Shown piece after piece: positions 41,781 through 50,671 of a DNA stretch of 64,000 bases. The notes under the pieces are model-generated. The model was not told where the DNA came from. It did not search any database and worked only from the letters and a program-made list of their open reading frames with translations. The stretch is taken from contig NZ_OZ038523.1 in the NCBI RefSeq assembly GCF_964036595.1, positions 772,501-836,500 of the forward strand, in the 5' to 3' direction. Source of the DNA: Tenacibaculum sp. 190524A05c (GTDB lineage Bacteria; Bacteroidota; Bacteroidia; Flavobacteriales; Flavobacteriaceae). The position numbers were made by a program, and so were the translations under genes. How positions within the stretch are numbered: the stretch's first letter is position 1; each line of letters opens with the position of its first letter.

Positions 41781-44222
41781 TTATTTCAATAATCTAGACA
41801 TTGCATCTTGAATAATTGCAATGTTTTTTGTTTCGTTGGCTTTATTAGCAGATTTCTGAGTTTTTACCATTTGACGCATTAGTTCAATTCCAACATTATT
41901 AAACCCATATTGTTTGTACTGTTTTCCTTTAATTACAATATCATTTACAAGATTTTGAATGGCTTCAGAGTTATTTCCTTTTGTGATTTTATCGTACGCT
42001 TTTTTATATAAACGTTGCGTATTTTTATCTTGACTTAAATACATTCCTGATATTACATTTCCGGCAATAAAGGTTAATTCTTCCTCATCATTTTCCTCTA
42101 GATAAATTCGGGTTAAAGGTGTAGCAATAATCTTTTTAACTTCATCTGGTAGAGCCTTTGATTTTTGAACCGCTAATTCTTTGTCCACATAATATAAGGC
42201 AACTAAAGCTTTACCTATAACTGCATATGATTTGCTTTCTAAACTCTTTTCGAAAATAGGTTTCAATTCTGGTTCTGTAAGTTTACCTAAGGTTTCAACA
42301 GCTGCAGCTTGAACTAAAGTTTTAGGATCATTATTAGCCATAACTTTAATCTTTTCAATAACCTGTCTTTTAGAGTTTTTATTGATCAAATTAATGTTTT
42401 CTAAGGCTAATTTTCGGATTAAATAGAAAGAATCATTTAAGGCGTTCGACATAGCTCTAAAAGCTTTATTATCATCTTGTTTCTTAGAAACTTCTAACAA
42501 GGCTTCTCTTTTATGCATATAGCTTTTAGCATTTCCCAATTGAAAAATATAGTCACTTAAAACTTTATTTTCATTCACATTGCAAAGCAGTACACCATCA
42601 GCATTTATTTGAACGAAATCTGGTTGTCTTGTATATGGCAAAGTAAATGACGCTTCTTTTCTATTCACAAAAACTTTGTGTCTTGTTGCTTTACTTCCTT
42701 CAAAAACGTCAATTGTTAGTGGAAATTGAAACTGTTGTGTTTGTGTTTGAAATACATTTACAGTTACTGTTTTTCTTAACTCGTTATAATCGTAAGATAT
42801 TTCTAAAGTAGGATGACCATTTCCAAAAAACCATTGATTAAAAAACCAGTTCAAATCTTTTCCCGTAATTTCTTCAAACACTAAACGCAATTGATGAACT
42901 TCTGCAGCTTTGTATTTATAATCCGTTAAGTATTTATTCAATCCTTCGTAAAACGCCTTATCTCCTAAATAAGAACGTAACATATGTAGAATTGCACCTC
43001 CTTTATTATAACTTACAGCGTCGAACATATCTTCCTTGTCATCGTAATAAAAACGAACTAAATGTTTATCAAAATTTTGTCCATTTTTATATGCTTCAAC
43101 ATCTTTAAACATATGAGCATCAGCATAGTCTTTCCCATATTTATATTCTTGCCAAAGATATTCGCTGTAGTTCGCAAAGCTTTCATTTAAAGCTAGGTTA
43201 CTCCAACTTTCTGTAGTTACAAGATCTCCAAACCAGTGATGAAAAGCTTCATGAGCTATAGTATTTTCATGAGAATTACCATCAATTAGTTCTCCAGGAG
43301 TTTGATAAGCTTGTTCTCCATGAATTACGGCGGTTGTATTTTCCATTGCTCCACTTACATAATCTCTACCCACAATTTGAGCATACTTATTCCAAGGATA
43401 TTCTACACCTGTGATTTTAGAGAAGAACTCTAACATTTCTGGTGTTCCTCCAAAAATTTCTTTAGCATAAGGAGCGTATTTCTTCTCTACATAATAATCT
43501 ACAGGAATATTTTTATACGAATCTTTAACTATTTCATACTCCCCTATTCCCATAAAGAACAGATATGGCGCATGCTTTTGAGTAAAGTTCCAATAATCAG
43601 TTCTTGTTCCGTCAGGGTTATTTTTCTGATTCTCTAACTTACCATTAGATAAAGTAACATACTTCTTAGGAACAGTAATATAAATTTCCTGTGATGTTTT
43701 TTGATTTGGTGAATCAATTGTGGGAAACCAACAACTACTCGCCTCCGTTTCTCCTTGTGTCCAAATCTGAGTAGGCTTAGTATTATCAATTCCTTTAGGA
43801 TTAATAAAGTATAATCCTTTTGCAGATGTTATTGCTTTACTTCCTTTTTGTTTTACATTTTCAGGTTGAGCTGTATACTTAATATATAGAGTAAACTGCT
43901 CATCTCTTTCATAACTCTTCGGAAGATTTATCGTAATTTCAAAATCATTGTAATTGTAATTCAAATTCTTTCCATCCATCTCAACTTTATGGATTTTCAT
44001 TGCCTTAGCATCTAAAACAATCCTATCTGTTGTATAAAAATGAGGCTTTGCAGTAATCCAAGCCTCTCCATTCATTGTTTGTTTATCAAAATTAAAATCG
44101 ACTTTTAATTTTGTGTGTACCAAATTGTGCACTTTATCCTTCTCTCCTCTATATTCCGAAACATTCTGTGCGTTACTTTGTAAACAAAATGACACTAATA
44201 AAAACAATAATACTTTCCTCAT
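41781..44222 (-). CDS. M1-family metalloaminopeptidase
   Basis: 813 residues. The signal peptide ends LQSNAQ, so it is exported. The M1 core has the exopeptidase motif GAMEN (291-295) and the zinc motif HEAFHHW from His324, with the third ligand in NESFANY. HEAT-like helices form the C-terminal part (about 550-813). It releases N-terminal residues from peptides in the periplasm or outside. The length matches flavobacterial M1 enzymes. Stands alone after a terminator. Confidence 0.92.
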   Translation of the reverse strand: MRKVLLFLLVSFCLQSNAQNVSEYRGEKDKVHNLVHTKLKVDFNFDKQTMNGEAWITAKPHFYTTDRIVLDAKAMKIHKVEMDGKNLNYNYNDFEITINLPKSYERDEQFTLYIKYTAQPENVKQKGSKAITSAKGLYFINPKGIDNTKPTQIWTQGETEASSCWFPTIDSPNQKTSQEIYITVPKKYVTLSNGKLENQKNNPDGTRTDYWNFTQKHAPYLFFMGIGEYEIVKDSYKNIPVDYYVEKKYAPYAKEIFGGTPEMLEFFSKITGVEYPWNKYAQIVGRDYVSGAMENTTAVIHGEQAYQTPGELIDGNSHENTIAHEAFHHWFGDLVTTESWSNLALNESFANYSEYLWQEYKYGKDYADAHMFKDVEAYKNGQNFDKHLVRFYYDDKEDMFDAVSYNKGGAILHMLRSYLGDKAFYEGLNKYLTDYKYKAAEVHQLRLVFEEITGKDLNWFFNQWFFGNGHPTLEISYDYNELRKTVTVNVFQTQTQQFQFPLTIDVFEGSKATRHKVFVNRKEASFTLPYTRQPDFVQINADGVLLCNVNENKVLSDYIFQLGNAKSYMHKREALLEVSKKQDDNKAFRAMSNALNDSFYLIRKLALENINLINKNSKRQVIEKIKVMANNDPKTLVQAAAVETLGKLTEPELKPIFEKSLESKSYAVIGKALVALYYVDKELAVQKSKALPDEVKKIIATPLTRIYLEENDEEELTFIAGNVISGMYLSQDKNTQRLYKKAYDKITKGNNSEAIQNLVNDIVIKGKQYKQYGFNNVGIELMRQMVKTQKSANKANETKNIAIIQDAMSRLLK

Positions 44223-44293
44223 AAACCATTAGATATTTAGCCAAAAATAAGAATTTTAACATTTGGACTTGTTAATGGCGAGTTAAAACAAAA

Positions 44294-44319
44294 AAACCAC
44301 AATTTGAAAATTGTGGTTT
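44294..44319 (-). terminator. Terminator of the second ECF operon
   Basis: A 12-bp perfect stem (AAACCACAATTT with AAATTGTGGTTT) around GA, between the DUF4252 gene and the aminopeptidase gene. A-run on the left gives the T-run on the minus strand. Confidence 0.8.
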
Positions 44320-44344
44320 ATCATTTATATATTGTAGAAAGATA

Positions 44345-44920
44345 TTACTGAACAGGTTCAGCATAAATTTTTTCGGTCTCAAATTGACCTCCGAACATAT
44401 CTTTAATTTTCTCTAATCCTTTTTCTCTATCCTTATTGTTTACTTTCTGAACCATACTCATTATTTTCTGTGGATTCATATTATTACCTAAAATTCTAGT
44501 AACACCAAAACCAAAATCTTTTGCATAAACAATAGCTACAATTTCATCAATTGCATCAGCCTCTCCTGCATAATAAATAGTAGCCTTACCTCTCTTATCA
44601 TTCACACGGATTAAAGATTTATAATCGGTGTTCTTCATGATACCTTTTAATCTTTTTCTTTCGGTATCAAATTGATCTTCTGTTGCTTTGTTTACTGGTA
44701 AAAAAGCAATATTTACCTTTTTTACACTTTTAAAAGTTTCCTGATCTTCTTCAGAAGTAGTTTCGAAATAAGGAGCAAGCATACTTGTTGAAAAATCAAA
44801 TCGCATATAATCTGCGTTTTCCTCAGATTTAATTAAATAGCTCTGCAAGCTTTCTTCCTTTTTACAAGAAGTTAATACTAAAGAAATACAAATAATAGCA
44901 AATGTGAATAGTTTTTTCAT
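44345..44920 (-). CDS. DUF4252 lipoprotein
   Basis: 191 residues. Lipobox (SLVLTSC). The body has the DUF4252 outline: RFDFSTSMLAPYF, a strand-helix pair (VKKVNIAFLP), LIRVNDKRGKATIYYAGEADAIDEIVAIVYAKDFGFGVTRILGN and a late helix. It is the last gene of the ECF operon and resembles the preceding DUF4252 protein. Function unknown; the family is tied to ECF operons in flavobacteria. Confidence 0.78.
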   Translation of the reverse strand: MKKLFTFAIICISLVLTSCKKEESLQSYLIKSEENADYMRFDFSTSMLAPYFETTSEEDQETFKSVKKVNIAFLPVNKATEDQFDTERKRLKGIMKNTDYKSLIRVNDKRGKATIYYAGEADAIDEIVAIVYAKDFGFGVTRILGNNMNPQKIMSMVQKVNNKDREKGLEKIKDMFGGQFETEKIYAEPVQ

Positions 44921-45003
44921 GGTATACTTTTTTTAATTTTTTGAATAAGAAACATAGTCTAAATTAATAGACTATGTTAATTTTTGTTTATTAGAAATCT
45001 AAA

Positions 45004-45507
45004 TTATTCTTTAGACTTTTTATCATAATCGTTAGCAATCTCTGCTAATTCATTCATATTAATTTCCCCTATTAAAGATATGATTGTAGAACTTGGTTTA
45101 TCATCTTTTGAATCCTTGCTTTTTACAAACATTAAAACTTCACTTACAATATCTTTATTTTTTGTAGACTTAATATAAATTTTAACTCTAGATCCTTTGT
45201 CTTTCACACGCATCAATTGAGTCATGTTTCCTTTTTTGATGGCAGCATTTGCCATAGCTTCCATTTTTGATGCTATTGAAGAATTTTCTGTTGAAAATAC
45301 TTTTAATTCTTCTAGCCCTTTAGCTGTATTGAAAACTTTCATGTCTTCAGATTTAGCATCTGGAAACTTCTTTAATAAATCGAAAGCTGCTTTTGTTACT
45401 ACAACTGTTGATACATCATCAAGATCTTCTAAAGAATCGAACATTCCCTGAGCAAAAGTTATGTTTGACATAAACGCTAATGCTAATACTAATATTACTT
45501 TTTTCAT
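45004..45507 (-). CDS. Exported DUF4252 protein
   Basis: 167 residues. The signal peptide ends ITFAQG (no lipobox). The pattern MTQLMRVKDKGSRVKIYIKSTKNKDIVSEVLMFVKSK matches the equivalent part of the next gene's product, so these are paralogues in tandem. It lies 43 bases after the anti-sigma-like gene. Confidence 0.78.
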   Translation of the reverse strand: MKKVILVLALAFMSNITFAQGMFDSLEDLDDVSTVVVTKAAFDLLKKFPDAKSEDMKVFNTAKGLEELKVFSTENSSIASKMEAMANAAIKKGNMTQLMRVKDKGSRVKIYIKSTKNKDIVSEVLMFVKSKDSKDDKPSSTIISLIGEINMNELAEIANDYDKKSKE

Positions 45508-45550
45508 GATTTACTTATTTACTTAATACTTGGTTTTACTTTTAAAATTT

Positions 45551-46027
45551 TTAATTTTTTACTTTTTTGAGTACTGTATTTGCAGTGTTCTCATAGATTT
45601 TCAATTGCTTAACAGCATCATTTCCTTTGTTTAAATTATCAGAAACTGCATATAATGCGTCATTTCCTTTATTTAGATGAAATGAAACTTTTTGAAGTGC
45701 TTCCTTTACTTGAGCAAAATACATTCGCTGTTGGTATTCATCGTACTGAATTTTACCTACGTAAGCACTTACTAGCAAAGCTAAAGATGCTGCTACGGTC
45801 ATCCATTTAAAGTTCTTTTTTCTTTTGATCTCAGGTTTTAACTTAATGGCTTTTGTATACGTCTCGCTTTGATTCTGTTTAAAATACCCGAACATTATTG
45901 CATAATCTTGCAAGTGTTCCGCTACATTTCCTGAAGTAAAATACTCTCTTAATTGAGTTTCTTCTTGTAATGTTGTTTCAGCTTCTAGGTATTTCTCGAT
46001 TAACTTTTCTATGTTAGCTAACTCCAT
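45551..46027 (-). CDS. Probable membrane anti-sigma factor of the second ECF operon
   Basis: 158 residues: N-terminal helical part (IEKLIEKYLEAETTLQEETQLREYF), one membrane helix (WMTVAASLALLVSAYVG, about 74-90) and a periplasmic helical repeat (LNKGNDALYAVSDNLNKGNDAVKQL). Its start lies 14 bases inside the sigma gene, so translation is coupled. The position between sigma and surface genes mirrors the 36.9 kb operon. Confidence 0.65.
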   Translation of the reverse strand: MELANIEKLIEKYLEAETTLQEETQLREYFTSGNVAEHLQDYAIMFGYFKQNQSETYTKAIKLKPEIKRKKNFKWMTVAASLALLVSAYVGKIQYDEYQQRMYFAQVKEALQKVSFHLNKGNDALYAVSDNLNKGNDAVKQLKIYENTANTVLKKVKN

Positions 46028-46523
46028 AGTTATGTTGTTTAATTAATGCTTCTCTAATTGTTTTACGCGCTCTTGATAATGCTACTCTCACTGCTGTTGG
46101 TTTCATATCTACCATTTCACAAATTTCATCAAAATCGTATTGCTCAATATCTCTTAATTGAATAATAATCTTTTGTTGTTCTGGTAAATTTTCAATGAGC
46201 TTATGAACATTATTTACACTATCCTTATATTCTATCTTCTTTTCTAAAGAAGTATCCTTCTCTTTATAATTGCTATGAACTAAAGTTAAATTACCAGCTT
46301 GTTTAGATTTTAATCTATCAAAACAATAATTTTTCGTCATGGTCATCGCAAACGCTTCTACGTTTTTATAATCAGCCAACTTCTCTTTATTTCTCCATAA
46401 TTTAAAGTAAAGCTCTTGAGTTGCATCTTCTGCTTCTTCCGTAGAAACAAGCAAACGTTTCGCTAAACGAAAAACTTTATCTTTAAATGGTAATACAACT
46501 TTTAAAAAGTCTGACTGTTTCAT
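46014..46523 (-). CDS. ECF-type RNA polymerase sigma factor
   Basis: 169 residues: region 2 (VFRLAKRLLVSTEEAEDATQELYFKLW) and region 4 (PEQQKIIIQLRDIEQYDFDEICEMVDMKPTAVRVALSRARKTIREAL), no other domain. It heads a four-gene operon with the anti-sigma-like gene and two DUF4252 genes, ending at the terminator near 44.3 kb. A TGTAAC-N17-GTC motif (46620-46595) lies upstream. Confidence 0.88.
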   Translation of the reverse strand: MKQSDFLKVVLPFKDKVFRLAKRLLVSTEEAEDATQELYFKLWRNKEKLADYKNVEAFAMTMTKNYCFDRLKSKQAGNLTLVHSNYKEKDTSLEKKIEYKDSVNNVHKLIENLPEQQKIIIQLRDIEQYDFDEICEMVDMKPTAVRVALSRARKTIREALIKQHNYGVS

Positions 46524-46594
46524 TGTTTGGTAATTGAGTTAGTTGTAATTAATTGATCTTGTTTATGTCTTATTTATCAATTTTACACCCTTAC

Positions 46595-46620
46595 GACGAC
46601 GCATAAATAATTTTGTTACA
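46595..46620 (-). promoter_or_regulatory. Candidate ECF-sigma promoter of the second operon
   Basis: The minus strand reads TGTAAC (46620-46615), 17 bases, GTC (46597-46595). A second GTC at 14 bases is also present. It lies 72 bases before the sigma ATG. Confidence 0.5.
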
Positions 46621-46640
46621 AAGAAAGTTAAAAAAAATAC

Positions 46641-46648
46641 TAACTTTG
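46641..46648 (+). promoter_or_regulatory. -7 box of the S41 protease gene
   Basis: TAACTTTG fits TAnnTTTG and lies 38 bases before the preferred ATG. It overlaps no ORF; the ECF promoter of the divergent operon lies 20 bases away. Confidence 0.5.
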
Positions 46649-46686
46649 ACATAAATTGCGTTATCACTAAGATTAAACCTGTGTAT

Positions 46687-48147
46687 ATGATGAATATTTC
46701 CCGCCTTAAAAATCTTTTTTTACTTGTTTTAACATTGACTTTAGTTAATTGTTCTAAAACAGAAGACATACCACAAGATATAGAAATTAACGACTTTGTT
46801 TGGGGTGGAATGAATGCCTATTATAAATGGCAAGGTGTTGTACCTGATTTATCTGACAACAGATTCTCTACAAGGGAACAATTAAATAGTTATTTAGCTG
46901 GAACTGGTACACCAGAAGAATTATTCAGTAGTTTACTTTCTTTACCTAATGAATTTCCGAAAGATCCGGACCGAGTATTTTCTTGGATCACTAGCGATTA
47001 TATTGCTTTAGAAAATTCTTTTCAAGGAATACGTTTAACTAGTGGAATGAAATTAACTGCTGTTCCTTATGCAGATAATTCAGGGAATACATATGTTGTT
47101 GTTACAGACGTTGTAGCTGGATCTGATGCTGCTACAAAAGGAGTAACTAGAGGAATGATTATTTCTGAAGTAAACGGAACACAAATTACAAGTGGGAATG
47201 TAAACAGCTTATTTGTTCCAAATAGTTTTACAATAGGAATTGCAGATTTTAACGGTGGTAATCCAGTTGCAAATGGAACTACTTTCGATATTTCTAAAAC
47301 TGAAGTTACCGAAAATCCTATTAAAGTAGCAACAATTATCAACCAAGGAGCCAATAGAATTGGATACCTAATGTATAACCAGTTTGCTTCTGATTTTGAT
47401 GCCCAACTAAATCAAGCTTTTGCTGATTTTCAAACTGGAGGCGTAACGGATTTAGTTCTTGACTTACGTTATAATGGTGGTGGTTCTGTAAATTCTGCTA
47501 TCTATTTATCGAGCATGATTACTGGACAATTTAATGGTGAAGTTTTTGCAAATAAAATTTGGAATGAAAAAGTAATGGCAAGCTTCAGTAGTGAAAGCTT
47601 TATTGATAGGTTTACCAACAGAATTATTAAAAAAGATAATAACGGTAATACAACTTTAGATGAAGCTATTAGCAGCTTAAACTTAAACACAGTTTATATT
47701 ATTGTTAGTGAGCAAACGGCATCTGCATCTGAACTTGTTATTAATGGTTTACGTCCATATATAGATGTTAATTTAATAGGAACGGAAACTGTTGGAAAGC
47801 AGGTAGCATCAATTACGTTATATGATTCTGATGATTACACTCGTAATGGACCTAACTTTAATTCACGCCACACCTATGCAATGCAACCTATTGTATTAGA
47901 AATTCAAAATAAAGACGGACAGAATGAACCGAATGGATTTACCGCTGAAGTTCAAATATCAGAGGATTATTCAAACTTAGGAGTTCTTGGAGATCCAACA
48001 GAACCATTATTGGCAAGAGCTATTCAATATATTACAACTGGATCAAAACCTAGCCCTATTTTAGGAAGAAGAAATCAAGAGAAACCAATTTGGAATTCTC
48101 AAATGAGAAACCCAGATTACAATACAATGTATATTACGTTTAAGTAA
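46687..48147 (+). CDS. S41-family C-terminal processing protease, lipoprotein
   Basis: 486 residues from ATG 46687 (a second ATG follows at once; an in-frame GTG lies at 46681). The leader ends in LTLVNC, so it is a lipoprotein. A helical N-terminal domain (NDFVWGGMNAYYKWQ), a PDZ-like part (VVAGSDAATKGVTRGMIISEVNGTQI) and the S41 core follow. The core has DLRYNGGGSV and the Ser motif TASASE (344-349), with a Lys in the ETVGKQ motif beyond. It would trim proteins at their C-terminus in the envelope. Confidence 0.88.
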   Translation: MMNISRLKNLFLLVLTLTLVNCSKTEDIPQDIEINDFVWGGMNAYYKWQGVVPDLSDNRFSTREQLNSYLAGTGTPEELFSSLLSLPNEFPKDPDRVFSWITSDYIALENSFQGIRLTSGMKLTAVPYADNSGNTYVVVTDVVAGSDAATKGVTRGMIISEVNGTQITSGNVNSLFVPNSFTIGIADFNGGNPVANGTTFDISKTEVTENPIKVATIINQGANRIGYLMYNQFASDFDAQLNQAFADFQTGGVTDLVLDLRYNGGGSVNSAIYLSSMITGQFNGEVFANKIWNEKVMASFSSESFIDRFTNRIIKKDNNGNTTLDEAISSLNLNTVYIIVSEQTASASELVINGLRPYIDVNLIGTETVGKQVASITLYDSDDYTRNGPNFNSRHTYAMQPIVLEIQNKDGQNEPNGFTAEVQISEDYSNLGVLGDPTEPLLARAIQYITTGSKPSPILGRRNQEKPIWNSQMRNPDYNTMYITFK

Positions 48148-48175
48148 ATATTGGTACAAAAATATATTCCAATCG

Positions 48176-48203
48176 AGCTACCTAATTTTAGGTAGCTTTT
48201 TTA
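48176..48203. terminator. Terminator of the S41 protease gene
   Basis: A 10-bp stem (AGCTACCTAA with TTAGGTAGCT) around TT, with a T-run to the right on the plus strand. Confidence 0.8.
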
Positions 48204-48250
48204 TTGAATTAAATTTATAAATTTGAGCAAACCAAAAAAATTAGCTACGC

Positions 48251-48799
48251 ATGATTACCAATACATCTTTAGTATGGAAATATATTTCGAATCTGTTTAT
48301 TTCAATTGATCAACTAGGAAATGTTCTTGCCGGAGGTTATGCAGATAATACAATTTCATCAAGAATAGGATATTACAATAACCATTATTTTTCTGACAGA
48401 AGTCAAGTTCCATTATATTGGAAAATACTAGAACAAATTATTGACTTTACCTTCAAACCTGTTGACGGACCAAATCACTGTAATGAATCTTACTTAATTG
48501 ATTCTAGTGAGGTTTTTGATAATCGAATAACAAATTTCTGTATTGTATTTGCTTGTATAGTAATTGTAGTTCCGAGCTGTGTTTTTATCGGTGCTTTCCT
48601 ATATTTAGTTACAGCTTTAGGTATCGTTAAACAGAAAACTATTGATAGAAATAAAAATATTGACAGACGTTTTTCTGGATGTAACAAATACGTTCGTAGC
48701 ATTCAATATGAAGCAACCAATTACAGAAATCAAGTAAATTTCGAAAATCTAAATGAGCAAAAGGAAGATTTAATTGAAAAAATTAATAACTTAAATTAA
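48251..48799 (+). CDS. Unknown membrane protein with phage-like N-terminal pattern
   Basis: 182 residues. The N-terminal part, FISIDQLGNVLAGGYADNTISSRIGYYNNHYFSDR followed later by a lone PNHC, recalls small hypothetical proteins in phage or integrative elements. A membrane helix (IVFACIVIVVPSCVFIGAFLYLV) and a charged, coiled tail follow. No neighbouring phage genes are seen. It overlaps the convergent DUF72 gene by four bases. No function assigned. Confidence 0.5.
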   Translation: MITNTSLVWKYISNLFISIDQLGNVLAGGYADNTISSRIGYYNNHYFSDRSQVPLYWKILEQIIDFTFKPVDGPNHCNESYLIDSSEVFDNRITNFCIVFACIVIVVPSCVFIGAFLYLVTALGIVKQKTIDRNKNIDRRFSGCNKYVRSIQYEATNYRNQVNFENLNEQKEDLIEKINNLN

Positions 48800-49683
48800 A
48801 ATAAACTTTGTTGTAGCTCTTCATTAGGAATTTTCAAATCTGTTCCTAAAGTAGCATTTAATTTATTGATAAAATAAGCAGCCAATAATGGAGATTCTAC
48901 TTCTAAATTTTGATGTACAAAAAAATGAATATTTCTAAGTCCTAAATCTACCCATTCCGAGAGTCTTAAAACCCAATCATCCAATCTTCGATAATCTGAA
49001 GAATGATTAGCACCTACATAACGAATAAAAGCTTCATTATTTGTTAAGCGCATATGCATCATATCTCTTCTGCCAGCTGTGTCCACAATAGTATTTGAAA
49101 CACCATTTTTCTCTAATAACTCGTAAAACTCTGATGCTACAGACTCATCGGTAAACCAATCTGTATGTCTACATTCAACCGTTAAAGGAATTTCAGTTGG
49201 CCAACTTTCAACAAAATTCTGTAATCGATCAAAATTCTTAGGTCCGAAATTAGCATGTAGTTGCAAAAAAATAGTACCTAGCTTCTCCTCTAACCTAGTA
49301 GCTGCATCTAAATAATAATTCACCAAATCTGCAACTCCTTGAAGGCGTTTCCAATGGCTAATATCTTGGGTTAATTTTGGGAAAAATTTAAATCCTTCTG
49401 GAGTTTTATTTTTCCATTTCTCAAACTGTTCAGGTGGAAATTGACGATAAAATGTAGCGTTTAATTCTATAGAATTAAATTGACTAGAATAATAAATCAA
49501 TTCATCCTTAGTACCTCTGGGGTAAAAACCTTTCAGATCTGCTTTATTCCATTTTGCACATCCTACAAAAACAGATAATTTTTCATTCTTATCTAATGAA
49601 GATAATACTCTCTCTGTATCTTTATGTGTTTTAGGAAATGAAAAATCTACTAACTCTGGTTGTTCTACTTTTCCAAACTTCAT
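48796..49683 (-). CDS. DUF72 (YecE-like) protein
   Basis: 295 residues, a TIM-barrel-like domain: FVGCAKWNKADLKGFYPRGTKDELIYYSSQFNSIELNATFYR is the family signature, followed by FKFFPKLTQDISHWKRL and HFFVHQNLE. DUF72 has no settled biochemical role. It starts four bases before the end of the patatin gene, so the two are coupled. Confidence 0.88.
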   Translation of the reverse strand: MKFGKVEQPELVDFSFPKTHKDTERVLSSLDKNEKLSVFVGCAKWNKADLKGFYPRGTKDELIYYSSQFNSIELNATFYRQFPPEQFEKWKNKTPEGFKFFPKLTQDISHWKRLQGVADLVNYYLDAATRLEEKLGTIFLQLHANFGPKNFDRLQNFVESWPTEIPLTVECRHTDWFTDESVASEFYELLEKNGVSNTIVDTAGRRDMMHMRLTNNEAFIRYVGANHSSDYRRLDDWVLRLSEWVDLGLRNIHFFVHQNLEVESPLLAAYFINKLNATLGTDLKIPNEELQQSLF

Positions 49684-50621
49684 GATGCATCTTTCGTTTT
49701 TTTATCAATTAAATCTGGTCTAAAATCATTCATAATTGATAAGTCTTTCATTTTTGCATACTCGTATCCTTGCCTCCACCACGAAGACATTTGAGCTTTA
49801 TCAAAAATCAAAGAATTTGTAGTTAATACTGTTGGTGTATAATATAAATTAAGTTGAACATCTTGATATCTTGCAGATAACTTCCCAATAGTTACATTGT
49901 GTTTTTCCACATGTTCTAACATGAAACCAAAAACATCTAGCATTAATGAGAATGGATTTTTAGCAGGCATTCTATTAATTTGATTTACTTCGGTTTCTAA
50001 AATAATCGCGTCAACCTCTTTTGCTCCTCTTTGAATTGCCTCTCTAATTGGCACTAAACATCCAAATCCTCCATCAGCATATTGACAAGAATTTTTTTCC
50101 AGTAAACTCATGAACGGAACATAATTACAAGATCCCCATATCCAATCACAGAAGTCTTCATATGAGCAATCTAAAATAGATTTGTACTCAATTTCGTTTG
50201 CTGTTAAATTAGATACAGTTACAACAACTTCTTTATGTTGTTCACGAATTATCTCGTACATTTTTGGTGTGATATTAGCACGTATCAGTTTTCTTAAATT
50301 CTTACTCTCACCAAATGTTTTTCTTCCATTTAAAAAGTTCCAAAAGGTATTTCTATGACGAATAGAAATAACTTTAACTCCATGTACATTTCTTATTCTA
50401 AAAGGATTGTTACTAAAAATACTTCTTTGATTCACATTGGTATACAGCATTTTTAATTCATCAACCATTCCAACTGCCAAATGAGAAACCATTAAACTAC
50501 CTGTTGATGTTCCTAAAAACAGATCATAATTTTTCTTTTTTTCCTTCATTAAAAACTCAACAACACCACCTGCGAATGCGCCTTTACTACCACCTCCAGA
50601 AATTACTAGTGCTTTCTTCAT
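49680..50621 (-). CDS. Patatin-like phospholipase
   Basis: 313 residues. The oxyanion motif GGGSKG (9-14) and nucleophile motif GTSTG (37-41, Ser39) are complete, and the dyad Asp lies in YADGGFGCLVP. These serve a Ser-Asp lipid acyl hydrolase. There is no signal peptide, so it acts in the cytoplasm or at the inner membrane. It lies upstream of the DUF72 gene with a 4-base overlap. Confidence 0.88.
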   Translation of the reverse strand: MKKALVISGGGSKGAFAGGVVEFLMKEKKKNYDLFLGTSTGSLMVSHLAVGMVDELKMLYTNVNQRSIFSNNPFRIRNVHGVKVISIRHRNTFWNFLNGRKTFGESKNLRKLIRANITPKMYEIIREQHKEVVVTVSNLTANEIEYKSILDCSYEDFCDWIWGSCNYVPFMSLLEKNSCQYADGGFGCLVPIREAIQRGAKEVDAIILETEVNQINRMPAKNPFSLMLDVFGFMLEHVEKHNVTIGKLSARYQDVQLNLYYTPTVLTTNSLIFDKAQMSSWWRQGYEYAKMKDLSIMNDFRPDLIDKKTKDAS

Positions 50622-50671
50622 AAATATGAAATGTTTTTGTCTATTTTTAGTTCCATAAAAATAGACAAAAA

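Noticed and set aside
46563..46769. 68-residue minus-strand ORF
   Set aside because: It overlaps the N-terminus of the S41 protease gene and the ECF promoter region, has no plausible start signal and no family; treated as antisense shadow.
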